Part shown: in pieces, positions 12,426 to 24,545 of the stretch | Numbering within the stretch: the first letter of the stretch is position 1 | Layout: every line of letters starts with the position of its first letter | DNA from: Paulownia fortunei | Taxonomy: Eukaryota; Streptophyta; Magnoliopsida; Lamiales; Paulowniaceae | NCBI GenBank assembly: GCA_019321725.1 | Contig: CM033116.1 | Span: 5,142,642 to 5,206,641 of the forward strand | Reading direction: 5' to 3' | DNA: 64,000 nucleotides | Translations under genes and position numbers: made by a program | Notes under the pieces: generated by a model | Databases searched by the model: none | What the model was told of the DNA's origin: nothing | What the model saw: the letters and a program-made list of their open reading frames with translations, nothing else

Positions 12426-13499
12426 GCCTAATTGATAACATTAGGCCAAATTGTTGTGTACTTTGTTGAATACTTTGCGTACAGGACAATGATCATAATC
12501 ATAATATTAGTTACCTAATATATTCTGGTCTTGTGCGTGTCTTCCGGGGAACACACTTACCAGCTCCAAGTTCCCACTTTACCAGCTCAAATATTCAATC
12601 ATTGACATTTAATTTTCTTTTTTAAAAATATAAACACCATACAAACCAAAAGAAGAATTTCATTGGTCCCTCCATGGATTATTGTCATTATTTTTTTTCG
12701 TAATGGATTCCAGTGCTGTAAAAATTACTATTTGTGATAGTTTCTATGAAATTTCTGGGTTGTGACTGATAAATAATTTTCTTCACTAAATTCGTAGGTC
12801 CAAAGGCACAATTTTTATGATTGGTTCTAGTTGTTCTTGGCGTGGAAAAAAGATTAAATTCGAAATTACAAAAATTAATATATATTTTAAATAAAGTAAC
12901 TAATCATAAGATAATATTATTGTATTTGTCGTATAATTAATTTAGTAAAGGTAAACCTGTTTTGGACAAAAAAAAAAATTGTACGTATCACTTCCATATG
13001 CCTCGCACAATTTAGAGGGTCCAATAACATGTGTTGTTTGGGTCAACAATAATTTAAATTAAAAATAAAAATAGCAGGCTGGTTTGATAATCGTACAACG
13101 TACGACTTTTTCCGAAGTCTACTTTAATAGTGTATAGTAAGTCAACTGAAAATTCTCAAGTCTTTGTTATGTTGCTTGTCATCACTATCTTAGAATTAGA
13201 TAATAGTGCTCTTCATTCCAAGTACTTTCCCCCACACACACAAAAAAAAAAAAAAAAAAGAGGAAAAGAAAAACCCAAGAAGAAGAATGGAGAATTTGAG
13301 TGTTCAAATGTTTTATAAAACATTAGAGAGGAATAATTTCAGTGTTCAAATTATAATCTCCAATAGAAAAATAGTACTTTTTGTTATATTATATAAATAT
13401 TAATTGAATTTTTCTACAACAACTTAAATTTTTATGTAAGATGGTTATTTAATATGATATTATAGACAGAGGACTTCATATAAGAATATTGTTTGGATG

Positions 13500-13850
13500 T
13501 GAATATGGAAGATAATAGGATGAATTTAAATTCAAACCTGGCCTCTTGAAACAAATTTTTAAAATCATAAATGAGTTTGGGGCGGGTATTGATTTTTTAT
13601 TTTCAAATTCGTCTCATCCTGAATTCATCCCTTTTAATTTTTTTATTTTAATTTTTATGTATTTATATAATATTATTTTTAAATTTATAAAGCGGGTATT
13701 GCGGTCTAACTTAGACACGAAAGATTTAGAACGAATTTGGGTCCTTAAAAATTTGTGTCAAGCGAGTTTTGGATTTGACAAATTTACTTCATTGTTATTC
13801 ATACAGGTAAGGGACTTGAGGATCGGGTTAGAATTATTAAATGACTCTGC
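13500..13850. repeat. degenerate AT-rich dispersed repeat, copy 2
   Basis: G-rich stretches 'ggggcgggtattg' (about 13572) and 'agcgggtattgcgg' (about 13692) bracket a TTTTATTTTAATTTTTATG core. Layout and wording resemble the blocks at about 2.0, 41.1 and 43.1 kb. The open frame running through it (13546-13872) has no protein-like features. Confidence 0.35.
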
Positions 13851-14559
13851 TCCTATTTTTTTTCTTAAATAAAAAATGACAGGACAAAAAGAAAATATAT
13901 ATTTCTTTTGGTGGACATTAACAATTGTTGTTATTATTCTTTATCTCTTCATATCCAAGGTAATCTGTTGCTGCAATAGCCGGGCAAACGTTACCGCTTC
14001 ATTAGGGCGGCCGGGGCAGGGGAAAAAAAGGGAAAAAATCACAGATAATTGCTATACTGCACCAACGCTAATAACTAATATTTCCATCAATAATCACGTC
14101 CACATGATGAGCTGTCTCAAACTTTGTAAAAGTCGCAAATACACATACACAAACACAAACACAAACACGTGTGCGTGCGTGTGTGTGTACAACTTGGGTG
14201 TGGGTCATTTTTTCATAGTTTATATGAATGAAATTCCGTTTCTGAATTAAGATGGAAAAAAAAAAGAGGTAGAGAAATATTTGAGGCGTGTTTGGGGGTA
14301 ATTATCCAAATTGAGAACCAACCAGCTGTCAAGTGGTGAAGGACTCCACCTCGAATATGTGGGTGCTGAGCTGTCCACATGACCTCTTCGAATTAGCTAT
14401 TTTGCACGCACAAGCCTCATATATACTATATAGCTCTTGATAGTGACCATTAATGCGCTTTTATATATTAAATTATGGAACCACAAAAAATCAGTAAATA
14501 TCAATTTATATCTTGCTTAAACCTACATTTAAAAACATTTCTAAATTAAAAGCTTTAAT

Positions 14560-15170
14560 TAAACCATCTCCAAAATATAACATCAAATTTGATGTTTTGG
14601 TATAATTTGGTCTAAATCATTTTCAACTACATTAAATTTACACTAAATGAATATTTTATTCTTACTTTTCTTATTTTTTAATTATCAATAATTTATTTAT
14701 TTATAACGTTATTTAATTACTTATATGTTGTTGTTATTAATTCTACTAAATAAAAAATATATAATTAATATTACATTTATTGATTATTTTACAAAAATAA
14801 ATATTACAATTAACATATTATAAATATTATTTATTTATTAATTATTACAATTAATTATTATAAATGTTAGTGCAAAATAATAACTAAATTAAAATTAAAT
14901 AAATTAAATTAAATTATAAATTAATTAAATATACAGTATATGATACAAATAGAATTAAAATTTGAAGAAAAACAAATTGGAGGGCAAAATTGGGTTACAT
15001 GCATAACACCAAATTTGATATAAATAAATAATATTACATCGAATTTAGTGCAACACTATTTATTATACCAAATTTAATATAATATTTGGTGTTCTATTAG
15101 AGAAGAAATTACATCATATTTGATGTAATAGTATAAGATTTGATGTTCCATTAAATAGGCCCGTAGTAAC
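14560..15170. mobile_element. MITE-like AT-rich element (candidate)
   Basis: The block begins at 'aaaccatctccaaaatataacatc' and ends near 'gatgttccattaaatagg'. The palindromic word ATCAAATTTGATGT and variants (acatcgaattta, acatcatatttgatgt, ccaaatttaatat) recur at both ends and are absent from the middle. This arrangement and the lack of coding sequence fit a non-autonomous Harbinger- or hAT-type MITE. I could not confirm terminal inverted repeats or a target-site duplication, so edges and class are uncertain. Confidence 0.4.
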
Positions 15171-16370
15171 TGAGAATTAGTGTGTCACATCTTTATTTTA
15201 ATTGAGATTGTAACTTTAAAATAATTTTTTTATTCAGGACATTATAAAAAATAAAATATAAGTCATAATTTTGGGTAAAGGAAGTATCATTTTTATTTTT
15301 TTCTTGACTTTCAACTAAAATATTTTATAAATTTATGTAGATATTAATTTATGAACAACGACAACAAATATTCTAAGGCAAAATTGTAATTTTGGTCTTG
15401 TAAATACACTAATTATTAATTTTTCGCACCAAACTCATCTATACGTTGACCAATACCCTATAATTAACTCGATTGGCGGATATGCGCCTCAAATGTTAAT
15501 AGATAATAAAAAAAAATCTCCTATTTAATACAATCCACTAATTATGTTTAACTAATAGTAGCATTTGAGACACCTGCAAGACAATTAGGCAAAGGAGTAA
15601 CTAATTTTCCCATCTCTTTCAAAATTTTGAGTGGCCAAAAATGAGGAACAACTTTAAGTATTTAATTTTCCTTCTTTATGAATTTAAGAATTAATCAGAA
15701 AAAGATTAATAACTAATTAATTAAGAGGTGATTAAGAGGGTAGATACAAAATAGACAGGGTAGTACCCACTAACATGTGCCCATTTTGAATGAATCCCCT
15801 TAATCTCTGTAGTTTGGACATCTCACGCAATGTGCCCACATGCTTTTGCTTAGCAATAATCACCCAAAACGTGCACATAACAAACACTCCCAACAACAAT
15901 GAGCTAAGTCACTTAACCCCACCCACCCCCTATGTGTGTGTGTGTGTGTGTTAGAGGAATTAATTATTAGCTTATTCTAAATGACTACATGATCTGTTTA
16001 CATTAAGTGCAAAATCAGCTTAATCAAATTGATTAAACTCCATGATAAGATAGTGGAACCATAAACATAGAATGATCATGAGGTTATGCTTCACCTAATT
16101 GATTGTGTACCTTGAGTTTTTTTAATCTTTAATTTTCCCCCTTTTTCTTATTTTTAAGAGATATCCAAGCTCGGAAATTACATTCTTTTTACTTTTTTGT
16201 TCTAAATTTATTGACGTTAAAGTTTATTTTTTTAGAAAAATGTCATCTCGTTTAAAGTAATGATGCGACACTGCTAACTTTAAACCACTACTTTAATTAT
16301 AATACTGTAGAAATAATTTAATGTTTATTTTTTAAATTTTATTTAAATTTTTTATAAATATATATAATTT

Positions 16371-16590
16371 TTTTTATGACGGGGAATATGCAGTTACTAC
16401 CCTTCACGTGCGTACTGGGTAAATCCTCGAATTGATACAATAACCTGCAAATCACACCACTCAGGTAAACCGCATTAGGTAAGTTCGGTGTGACAGACTC
16501 GACCGACAAAGTGTTGGGAGGGAATTCCAACTCGAAACATGACGTTCCGCGCAATTCTCATCCACCAACTCGACCACCTCTTGCGGACTT
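16371..16590 (+). repeat. dispersed repeat R1, copy A
   Basis: Starts at 'ttttttatgacggggaatatg' and runs through 'ataacctgcaaatcacacc', 'aaaccgcattaggtaag' and 'ggtgtgaca' to 'aaagtgttgggag'. A related copy in the same orientation lies at 38811-38955. This copy has clearly higher GC than its flanks and extends right into 'ctcatccaccaactcgacc'. It looks like the remnant of a transposable element, not further classifiable by eye. Confidence 0.7.
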
Positions 16591-17492
16591 TTATAAATGT
16601 TGCGCTCAGTTTACATGGATATTGTGTATTAGTACCGACATATAATGTACTCATGAATTCAACCTATCTGAAACTTATTAACGAGTCAAATGGGCTGCAT
16701 AATATTGGAATGAATTGGGTATTTATTTATATTTTTGGTGAAGAGAAGTGGAGAATGGGTAGAGTCAGTTAAGAAACTTGAAAAGTTAGGGATTATTCAG
16801 TTGAATAATTAGGTGTGAATTGGTGGGGGGTGAGAGGTACAAGTGAAGTGATGTGATCAAACCTAGCAAGAAACAGCTTCAAAAATGTATATTTTATAAG
16901 GATGTATGTGTATAGAAATACAGATGGATACACATGGGATTGGCAGTTACCAACCTATCTTTCCTATCCATTTATTCCTTGTCATTTAATGGAAAGTGGA
17001 AACAGACACTCAGCCAAGTTTTTATTTCGCTTTATTTGTAATCAAAAAAACACCAAAGCCAACCTAATCCACGACTTCTGGTTGTGGTGCTGGTTTTGCC
17101 TAACCCTAGCCATGCCATGCCATGCCATCCCCCCCACCCCCCCAACACACACACACACTCACACGTTGGAGTGTTAAACATCGCTCTCCCACTCCAAAAA
17201 ATAACATGAAGTTAAAACAATTTTTAAATTAAAAAGAAAAAAAAAAAAAGATGCCCCATCACTCACTTTTCGTGAATGACAGGCAACCATGAATAGTAAC
17301 CACTTACTCACTCCAAGAATTCAACTTCAGCAACAAAATCAATCAAATTGGCATTGGCCTTGTTCAAAGAATTAATAACAATTGCAATAATGTCTAATGG
17401 GACTTATAATTTTATAATGAAAAAAGAAAATGGTGGAAATTAACAAATAATTATTCACATTGATCAAATGTCAACCCACACTTCTCTCCTAT

Positions 17493-18359
17493 CTAGTAGT
17501 GGCAATCCACCAGTGACGCGGCGGAGAAGACGAGATGTGGCTGCTGTTTGGGTGGGAACTGATGGAATTTGTCATCTTCCGGCGGCGCCGGGAGGTTGAG
17601 ATCCAATGCCAACATGTTTCTGGGCTTCTCACCAACATCATGGGACGACGAATCGTTATCTATACTCGTGCCGGTTCTGGTACTAGCACTAGGTGCTGGC
17701 CTATGCCTTCTCATGTGGCCACCCAATGCTTGTCCTGATGCAAACTCCGACCCACAAATTGAGCACTCATGAATTTTAGGCTTGTTCTGATCATTATGGC
17801 AACTTTTGTTGGGCAATTGTGTTGAAGGTGGCGGAGTAATAGTATTGAATCTAGTGAATTGCCCTTCTTCTTCTTCTTGATCATCCGGTGGCGGCGGCGG
17901 CGACTTTTTCTGATCATTATCTGTGGTGGTGGGCTTAGGCTTCTTGTGACTTGCCCTGTGGCCACCCAAGGCTTGAAATGATGGGAAAGTTCTGTTGCAA
18001 GTCTTGCACTCGTAAACGTAGATGCCCACTTTTCCGTTTGTTGTGGTGGCCATCTCTGTGAATTTCCGGCTGCTGAATTTATTCTCCGCCGCCTTGATTC
18101 CTTCCTCTACTTGTGGCGGAGAACTCCCACGTGCCAGGAGAATCAAACAGTTGGCCATGTCCTCGTCTTCTTCCGTACTTGTCGATATTCCACTAGAGGT
18201 GGTGGGAGACGAAACCAAAGAATTATAAAACTCACCGCCTCCGCCTCCGCCGCTTGAGGAGGTGGAGGACGACGGCCTTGGCCGCTTGGTGCGCTTCCCT
18301 TTAACGATCATTTGATCGTTAGAGCCCGTAAACTCTTCCAAGATTTCCATCTTCATCAT
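17493..18359 (-). CDS. ZAT5: C2H2 zinc-finger transcriptional repressor, ZAT5-like
   Basis: A 288-residue intronless protein of the plant C1-2i (ZAT) class, which bind DNA through QALGGH fingers and repress stress and growth genes. Order of parts: a basic nuclear signal, [10 protein letters not shown], at 20-29; a glycine/serine linker; the acidic L-box [13 protein letters not shown] at about 66-78; finger 1 at 116-138 (C118, C121, H134, H138, with QALGGH at 129-134); a Pro/Glu-rich spacer; finger 2 at 197-219 (C199, C202, H215, H219, QALGGH at 210-215); and the EAR repression motif LDLNLP at 252-257. Length and motif order match Arabidopsis ZAT5. The start gives the usual short acidic N-terminus; a second Met follows directly and a third two codons on. 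Orthology to ZAT5 rather than a close paralogue is inferred. Confidence 0.93.
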   Translation of the reverse strand: MMKMEILEEFTGSNDQMIVKGKRTKRPRPSSSTSSSGGGGGGEFYNSLVSSPTTSSGISTSTEEDEDMANCLILLARGSSPPQVEEGIKAAENKFSSRKFTEMATTTNGKVGIYVYECKTCNRTFPSFQALGGHRASHKKPKPTTTDNDQKKSPPPPPDDQEEEEGQFTRFNTITPPPSTQLPNKSCHNDQNKPKIHECSICGSEFASGQALGGHMRRHRPAPSASTRTGTSIDNDSSSHDVGEKPRNMLALDLNLPAPPEDDKFHQFPPKQQPHLVFSAASLVDCHY

Positions 18360-18511
18360 CCCAAGAACTGCCCAAAAGAATATATATTAAAAGAAGATAG
18401 AATATCAACTACAGAAAACTTGGAAAAGAACACTACTAGTGAGTGGAAGTGTGAGAAAGTGAAGAGGAGCGATGAGAGAAACTGTGAATGGGATAGTGCG
18501 GTCTATAAAAT

Positions 18512-18544
18512 GCGCACACACACACACACACATATATATATATA
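18512..18544. repeat. (CA)n(TA)n microsatellite in the ZAT5-like leader/promoter
   Basis: About nine CA units pass into five TA units, 150-185 bases before the ATG. If the TATA box at 18692-18704 is used, the tract is transcribed in the 5' UTR. Confidence 0.9.
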
Positions 18545-18691
18545 GTGTAAGTATATGTACAGATGTAGTGAAGGGTAAGAAAGATTGTCTGGAGTCAAAA
18601 GCCGCCCTCGTGAACAGTTTCCCATGAAGTAGTTTGTAGGCAACCAATCTTTCTTGCTTGAGTTTCCAACTTAAAGTATAAAAGTGTTTTT

Positions 18692-18704
18692 CTTTATATA
18701 TATG
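18692..18704 (-). promoter_or_regulatory. candidate TATA box of the ZAT5-like gene
   Basis: The minus strand reads ATATATATAAAG about 335 bases before the ATG. This would give a 5' UTR of about 300 nt containing the microsatellite. The TA tract at 18535-18544 is a less TATA-like alternative closer to the gene. Confidence 0.35.
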
Positions 18705-20194
18705 TATTTGCACAATTAATAAGTTCTTTTACTCACATAATATAATAAAGTAAATTATGTTTTTATATTTTTAATGCATATTTAAAAAATATACTAGTAA
18801 TTAAATACAAATATTTTTGGCGTAGCATTATCGATTTCATTTACATTAATGATGCCACTTTTTTTAATAAGTATAAAAGTTTCTGGCTCAACAATGAATA
18901 TATGGAACATATATTAGTGTGTATTTAATAAGCTCATTGAAAGCTAAAGCCAGTTAGAAACGAGAACAGATACTTTAACTCACTCTTACTGTAAATAAAA
19001 TAAATGTGGGTTCATTATTTCATTTCGTTTCTTTAATCTCCAATTTATTGTTTCTATTTTCTTTTTAAAACGTCTAGAAATTGTAGCTATCAACTCTCGA
19101 CCACAATCTTTAAGAGCAATGTTGTGAAAATATTCAATTGCTTCACTTTGTTAACTTTTATTTAAAACTATGTAACGAGTCAAACAGGATAGAGAGTATT
19201 ATTTTTTCTAGGCAGATTTAATTTATTATGTATTATGGCACTCTATTATGAGAAATTCTTGTTTTTTACTAAAATATGTATTAGTAAATTGAAGTATTTA
19301 ATAGCTTATAAAAGGTACTACAAAATGGAACGAAACTCTAAAATAATTACGTATCTCCTATTATATAAACTAATTTGCGACACGTGTATAAATGTATGGT
19401 CGTGATATATAAAGGTGGGGATCACAATAAATAACTAAATAAATAAAAGGTTATGGTAGGGTGTAATTAGAAGAGAAATATATTAAGATGAAGTAAGGTT
19501 GGTGGTAACGTTTATAAGTCGGTTTTGGAGTATGTTGATGAGATTTTGCCAGCGAAAGTCAGGAATAAACACAAGCATTAAAGCAAGGGGGGTTGCACGT
19601 TAAAGGCATGCTCCACCTCATTCACTCCATGTCTTCTTAAACTTAAAGAAAAGTATACTCTACAGACAGAGGAAGTGATCAGGCAAACCAAACAAGATTC
19701 GGTTGGCTTTCAAGCAAACCCATAACCTCTTTTCATCAACTCTATTTATATTCCTTTACACCATAAAATTGGTTCTCCACTATCTATCCACTACACATAC
19801 ATACCACCAATTCTTGAAGTTTTAAGGTTAAATTACAAAAATTATCTCTGAAATTTGGTATAATTATAAATAAAACTTATTTAACTTTCAAAATTATAAA
19901 TACCCTCCTTACATTTATTACTATTTTTACAATTTATACCTGTTGAGCAGATTTTTGTAAAATAAAGATAAATTCCAAAGGATATTTGTGATTTGAAACA
20001 TGAAGAGGTGTTTTTATAAATAGGTCAAAACTCACTTATAGTTTTTTGTTATTTACTCATACTTTAATAAAGTGACAAGCTGGTCCTAATAAATAGGCAT
20101 GCATCATTCCAAGATATAATAGTATTTGAATTGCTCATCTGTATTACATACATGTTTATACACATAACACGTTATGATATGTTTTAAAGTTATA

Positions 20195-20398
20195 AGCCCA
20201 CGATCAAAATGATCGTAGTGAGGGATTACAGTTCGTATGTGAAATCTAATTGTAATCTCTTTATAACTCTTTGTGTGATTCTATAGTGAATCTTTGTTTT
20301 CTATGTTCATGAATGTAGTCTGATTTAAATAAATTACGTAAAATTTTATGTCGATTTTGTATGTCATGTTCTTAATTTGTAGTGCTTTATTTCTAACA
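20195..20398 (+). mobile_element. Copia-type (Tnt1/Tork-like) LTR remnant, probable solo or truncated LTR
   Basis: The segment has the ordered wording found in U3/R/U5 of many plant Copia LTRs: 'ctaattgtaatctctttat', then 'attctatagtgaatc', 'tgaatgtagtctgattta', 'aaattacgtaaaatttt' and a T-rich tail ending TTTCTAACA at 20398. In Tnt1-like elements the matching parts read '...tatagtgaa', 'ggatgtaggc' and 'accacgtaaat'. No primer-binding site (tggtatcagagc-like) follows, so this is the 3' part of a lone or truncated LTR. The left edge was not found. The match is from memory of the family. Confidence 0.5.
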
Positions 20399-21514
20399 TA
20401 AAACTATTTAAGTGTATATATACTCACGATTGTCCCATACATATATCCAAGGGTTGTGGAAAAAGACTTGTGTAGGGACACTAAATGGCCATTCTCAAGT
20501 GGGGTTGGAGTGATGGAGTGGCAAGGATTGGTGAAGAGTGTGTTTACACTGTGCACCATAAGAGTAACTGTCATATGGGACACTTTTGTGACTTGTGACT
20601 ATTATGCACCTTAATGGCATCTTGCCCTTGCAATCTACGCCTTCCACAATTTAATTCAATTACTTTTATTGTACAATTTATAAGTGATCTCTTGGGAAAA
20701 TCAACAACAATTTTAACATTTATGGAATTAATTGCCAGTTGCCACGTACTTTTTTGTGTGTTATGTACCCACAAGGAGAAAGGAAAAAGGTCAACTTGAT
20801 TTATTATTTTTTTTATTCTCAATTTGACAAATTGTTGCCCCAAAGAGGATTAAAAAATAAAAAAATATTCCGAAAATCCACAATTAAAAGACTTGGTTAA
20901 CAATTGACTTATTTCTATTGATTAATTTGGTAATTTCGCTGTTTTTGTTGAAGTAGGTCTATTTTTTTGTTAGCGGGTCTATTTGCATATACTTTCTTTG
21001 TTTGAGAAAACGAAAATTTAAAGTATTTTTACATTATTATCCTCTAAAATAGTGATTGAGAGTTGCGTTATCACATTATTATTTTATTTGAATTGAAAGA
21101 GTAATTTTAAAATATATTTTTTTTAATAAAAAAAATAAAGTTATTTTTCAGAACATTCCAAAAAGAACATGAGTAATAAACTTAAGACATACAGAGTAGT
21201 ATATTATATGGTTGAATAATCTCACTAGGAAAGTTATGCTTCGTTTTTTTCAGACTTTGGAGAGTTTGCGACGAGTAATAAGAAATTGTTACCGAAATAT
21301 ATTAAACCGCGACAGTAAAATCATACAAATATTATTTAGAAATCCATGTAACAGAAAAATTGATGTCCAAAAACATTTAAAGAAGGCACAAAAAAAATGA
21401 GTGTAAAAAGAAGTCAAACAAATGCAATGAAAGAATATATATGCAAAAAGAGACGTGCCCCAAAATGTGTTGTCTGATAATCATATAAAGGCCAATCAAT
21501 ATTTGTGTTCTTCA

Positions 21515-21540
21515 CGTATATATATATATATATATATATC
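21515..21540. repeat. (TA)n microsatellite
   Basis: An uninterrupted TA run lies downstream of 'cttcacg'. Confidence 0.9.
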
Positions 21541-22249
21541 CTAACAACCAAGTCTGAAAGTTAAATTAAATTGAGCTTATGGCTCTTAGATATCAAACGA
21601 GGGTATATAATTCCAACATGTATTAAGGGCATTATACTAAGTATTAATTTGATTTTTGGTTGAGTATATTTGCATTTTTCAAATCTTTAATCTTTTTAAA
21701 AGTGGTTATTATTTTATAAAAAAATTAAAAGTCAAAGTAAATTGTTTTGGCAAGAGAATATTATTTATTAATTAGTACATTGGATGTAGACTTGCCATCT
21801 TGGCAAAAATAAAGAAAAAGACAAAGGCGTAACTACCTCAAACAGAACCACAACAGTCAAAACCACTTAGGATTAGCTAAAGTCTTGTAAATGATACGTA
21901 CATTTCATTATATATTTACATATATACTCACACATATATACATATAAGTGTATGTGAAATATGCACATCAATTACACATCACTTTATCTGTTAAATTTTG
22001 GGAAGGAGTGTTACAAGTAATGAAATTGCGACAATAAAAAATTGCAATAAATAAATTGTGAGAAAATTGCATGACTTAGTTATCAAATGAAATGTGATTG
22101 ACCTCTACATCAATTCATCATGTCGTCTCAAGAACTTGAGTACTATTTAATTGGAGTTATGTATCATTAAATTATCATTATTTTACGTGGACAATATCCA
22201 AATGGATGGAATAAAATTTTCTCATTAAATTTACTTCTAATATGGTTAT

Positions 22250-22341
22250 TAATATATATAATAAATGGTTCGACAACAGAGTTCAATAAGTATAGTAATA
22301 TATATAATAAATGGTTCGATAACAGAGTTCAATAAGTATAG
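22250..22341. repeat. 46-bp tandem duplication
   Basis: Units at 22250-22295 and 22296-22341 begin TAATATATATAATAAATGG and end AATAAGTATAG. They differ at one base (C versus T after GGTTCGA), so the duplication is recent. Confidence 0.92.
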
Positions 22342-22698
22342 CGAGAACTAATACAGAATTAGAATATTTATATATTTGGTGGGATTTAAACTCAATATAT
22401 AATTACAAGGTATGATTTGATAAATTATAATGTAAATTGGGGGAGAAAAATAATTTAGTTAATTTCAAATATTAAAGAGTATGGTATATAGTGGGTCTCT
22501 CCATTATGTAATCTACTTAGTCAGCGGGAGTTAGAAATATTGCGGCTGACAAAAAGAAAGTGTAGAAGTGGAAGAGGTGGATATGATTCTTAGCGTAACA
22601 AATTCAGATGAAGTTTGGTTGGTAGTGTGGAGCACGTAAGGTACTTAGGATGTTGCAACGCCACCGTTTTGCAGTTATTGTTTTGGTGGTGGGTGCTA

Positions 22699-22702
<4 letters not shown>

Positions 22703-22764
<62 letters not shown>
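22703..22764. repeat. (AC)n(AT)n compound microsatellite
   Basis: About 17 AC units followed by about 13 AT units. It is among the longest clean dinucleotide tracts in the window. Confidence 0.95.
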
Positions 22765-22768
<4 letters not shown>

Positions 22769-24354
22769 TTTTCTAATATATAATGTTACACAAATAAATC
22801 TTGTTAATTGAATAATTAGTAAACCAAAATTATTCTTGTATGCAATTAAATGGTGTATTTCTATCAAACCCTTTTATGATTTTTATAAAGTTTATGAAAT
22901 TAAACTTCAAATTAAGACTCCGAGCTATAGGGTTTATGTTGAATCGCACCAAAAATATGTATTTATCTATTTTTTATAATAATTAGTTGGTTACTGATTT
23001 GATAGTTGTTAATGGTTGATAGTTGATGATTGATGAAATTTATTTTAATTAATATTATGTACGTACTGAACGAATTGTTTGCAGAGTAATTGTTGGCAAT
23101 TTATTGACAAAGAAATTTATTTATTCTTTTCTTGAGTTGGCATTCTTGCAATTCTTAGTACACTCACTTCCATTGCTTACTTCTCGCTCCTACCCTTAAT
23201 TCTTATTGCTCTCATTTAGTAATATTACATTTTGGTTAAAATCTACTATTTATCTTACATATTAATTGCTATTTTTGTCACATTCACACATGTTTTGACT
23301 TAGTAGATGTACCACATTTCTGTCGTGGTCCAAAAACTACATTGCTGTGCCTATTCAAATTATTATTGGAAAAATTATATTTCCTTTGAATAAACAGATA
23401 GATTCATAATTTATTTGGCAAAGACTACCCTTTCTTCACACTAATAATAGAAATTAATACGTAAATTTAAATGAAAATTACATTATTCTTGACAAGTTCA
23501 GATGTTCAATTCTAAATACGCATTTCATCATATAAAATATTTTATTAAATAAATATTTAGTTATAGATAACATATATTTAGCGTGTACACATGAATTACA
23601 ATATACAATAAAATACAAATTAGAACAGAACAAAGAATCCAAAATCCTCGGTGATGTAACAGTTATATATCATTCTTTTGCACTATCATTACATATTTTG
23701 ATCTAGACCCAAGACTTAGAGTACATGTTAGAAAGAAGTTAATCAGTCTTACCACACTAATTAATTCTTAAGTCTTACTCAAAGAGGCTCATTAGATTTT
23801 TTGATAATGTTTATTAAATGAGGTGTTGTGCAAGGCACTCATGTGTTCACATTGTGCAATTTAACCTAATAAGAGATTTTTTTTTTCTTTTCTTTTTTTC
23901 TTTTTTTTTAACCTAATAAGAGTTGTGTTTTAGAGAGGGGTCACAGTCAAATTACATCTTAATATAACCTTTTTGCTTTATGCTTGCAGTAACATGCTGA
24001 AAAAAAATGCATTATCCTAGTGTACTTAATTAAGTGTGTTTAACCACTTTCCTCTCTCTCAAACATAAGGGATATCAAGAAAAATATTTTTTTTATTATT
24101 ATTAAACTCAGGCACAAACCCACCATTTATACTACGTCGAACCCCTAATCTCCCATACAAAGGTGGGAGACGGTACACCAGGACAAGTGGTTGGTGGTGG
24201 ATATTAAGAAGGATATAGCAACACAAATGTTAAAGTGATTGACCACAAAGGGTTGTGTTTACGAGAATGACATATAATTGTTCCTGACCATATAGAGAAT
24301 TCAAGAGACAATAAGCAAATGTTCTCACGACCTAACTCTAAGAACTAGGGACGA

Positions 24355-24545
24355 AGTCAGGGGAGCTGTCAAGGCGACCCCTCCCCCAACTCCAGAAAAT
24401 TTTTAGTAGTACAAATGTCAAATGTAAAATTATTAAATTTTAAAATTTTGTCCTCATCTCAAAAAAATTAAAAATATCTCTTTTTCTATCATAAAAAATT
24501 CAAACTCATCCCTCAATCTAAATTTTCTGACTCCATCCTGCTAAA
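24355..24545 (+). repeat. dispersed repeat R2, copy A
   Basis: Begins near 'gaagtcaggggagctg' and 'caactccagaaaattttta', continues 'atgtaaaattattaaa' and 'ttaaaattttgtc', and ends near 'gactccatcctg'. A related copy in the same orientation lies at 33160-33345. This layout is widespread in dicot genomes in my experience, but I do not assign a superfamily. Confidence 0.55.

Larger units (their letters stand above)
9465..17492. other. intergenic region between RPL9 and the ZAT5-like gene
   Basis: The first few hundred bases must include the RPL9 3' UTR; its end cannot be placed. The rest is AT-rich with no supported coding gene. It includes a possible inserted element near 9.67-10.35 kb, a very AT-rich stretch at 11.7-12.3 kb, an MITE-like block at 14.56-15.17 kb and a dispersed repeat at 16.37-16.59 kb. 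CA/TG microsatellites lie near 12.41 kb, 14.14-14.19 kb, 15.93-15.95 kb and 17.14-17.16 kb. Confidence 0.6.

Noticed and set aside
13546..14250. Two adjacent open frames of 108 and 124 codons
   Set aside because: They read through the AT-rich repeat and a CA tract; the peptides are Phe/Ile-rich or Thr/Asn repeats with no domain.
16902..17177. 91-codon frame with Trp-rich start and HTHTH end
   Set aside because: No family resemblance; its C-terminus is the CA microsatellite before the ZAT5-like gene.
17711..17965. Open frames overlapping the zinc-finger gene
   Set aside because: Shadows of the real minus-strand frame, caused by its biased codon composition. The same applies to 17535-17772 and 18022-18228.
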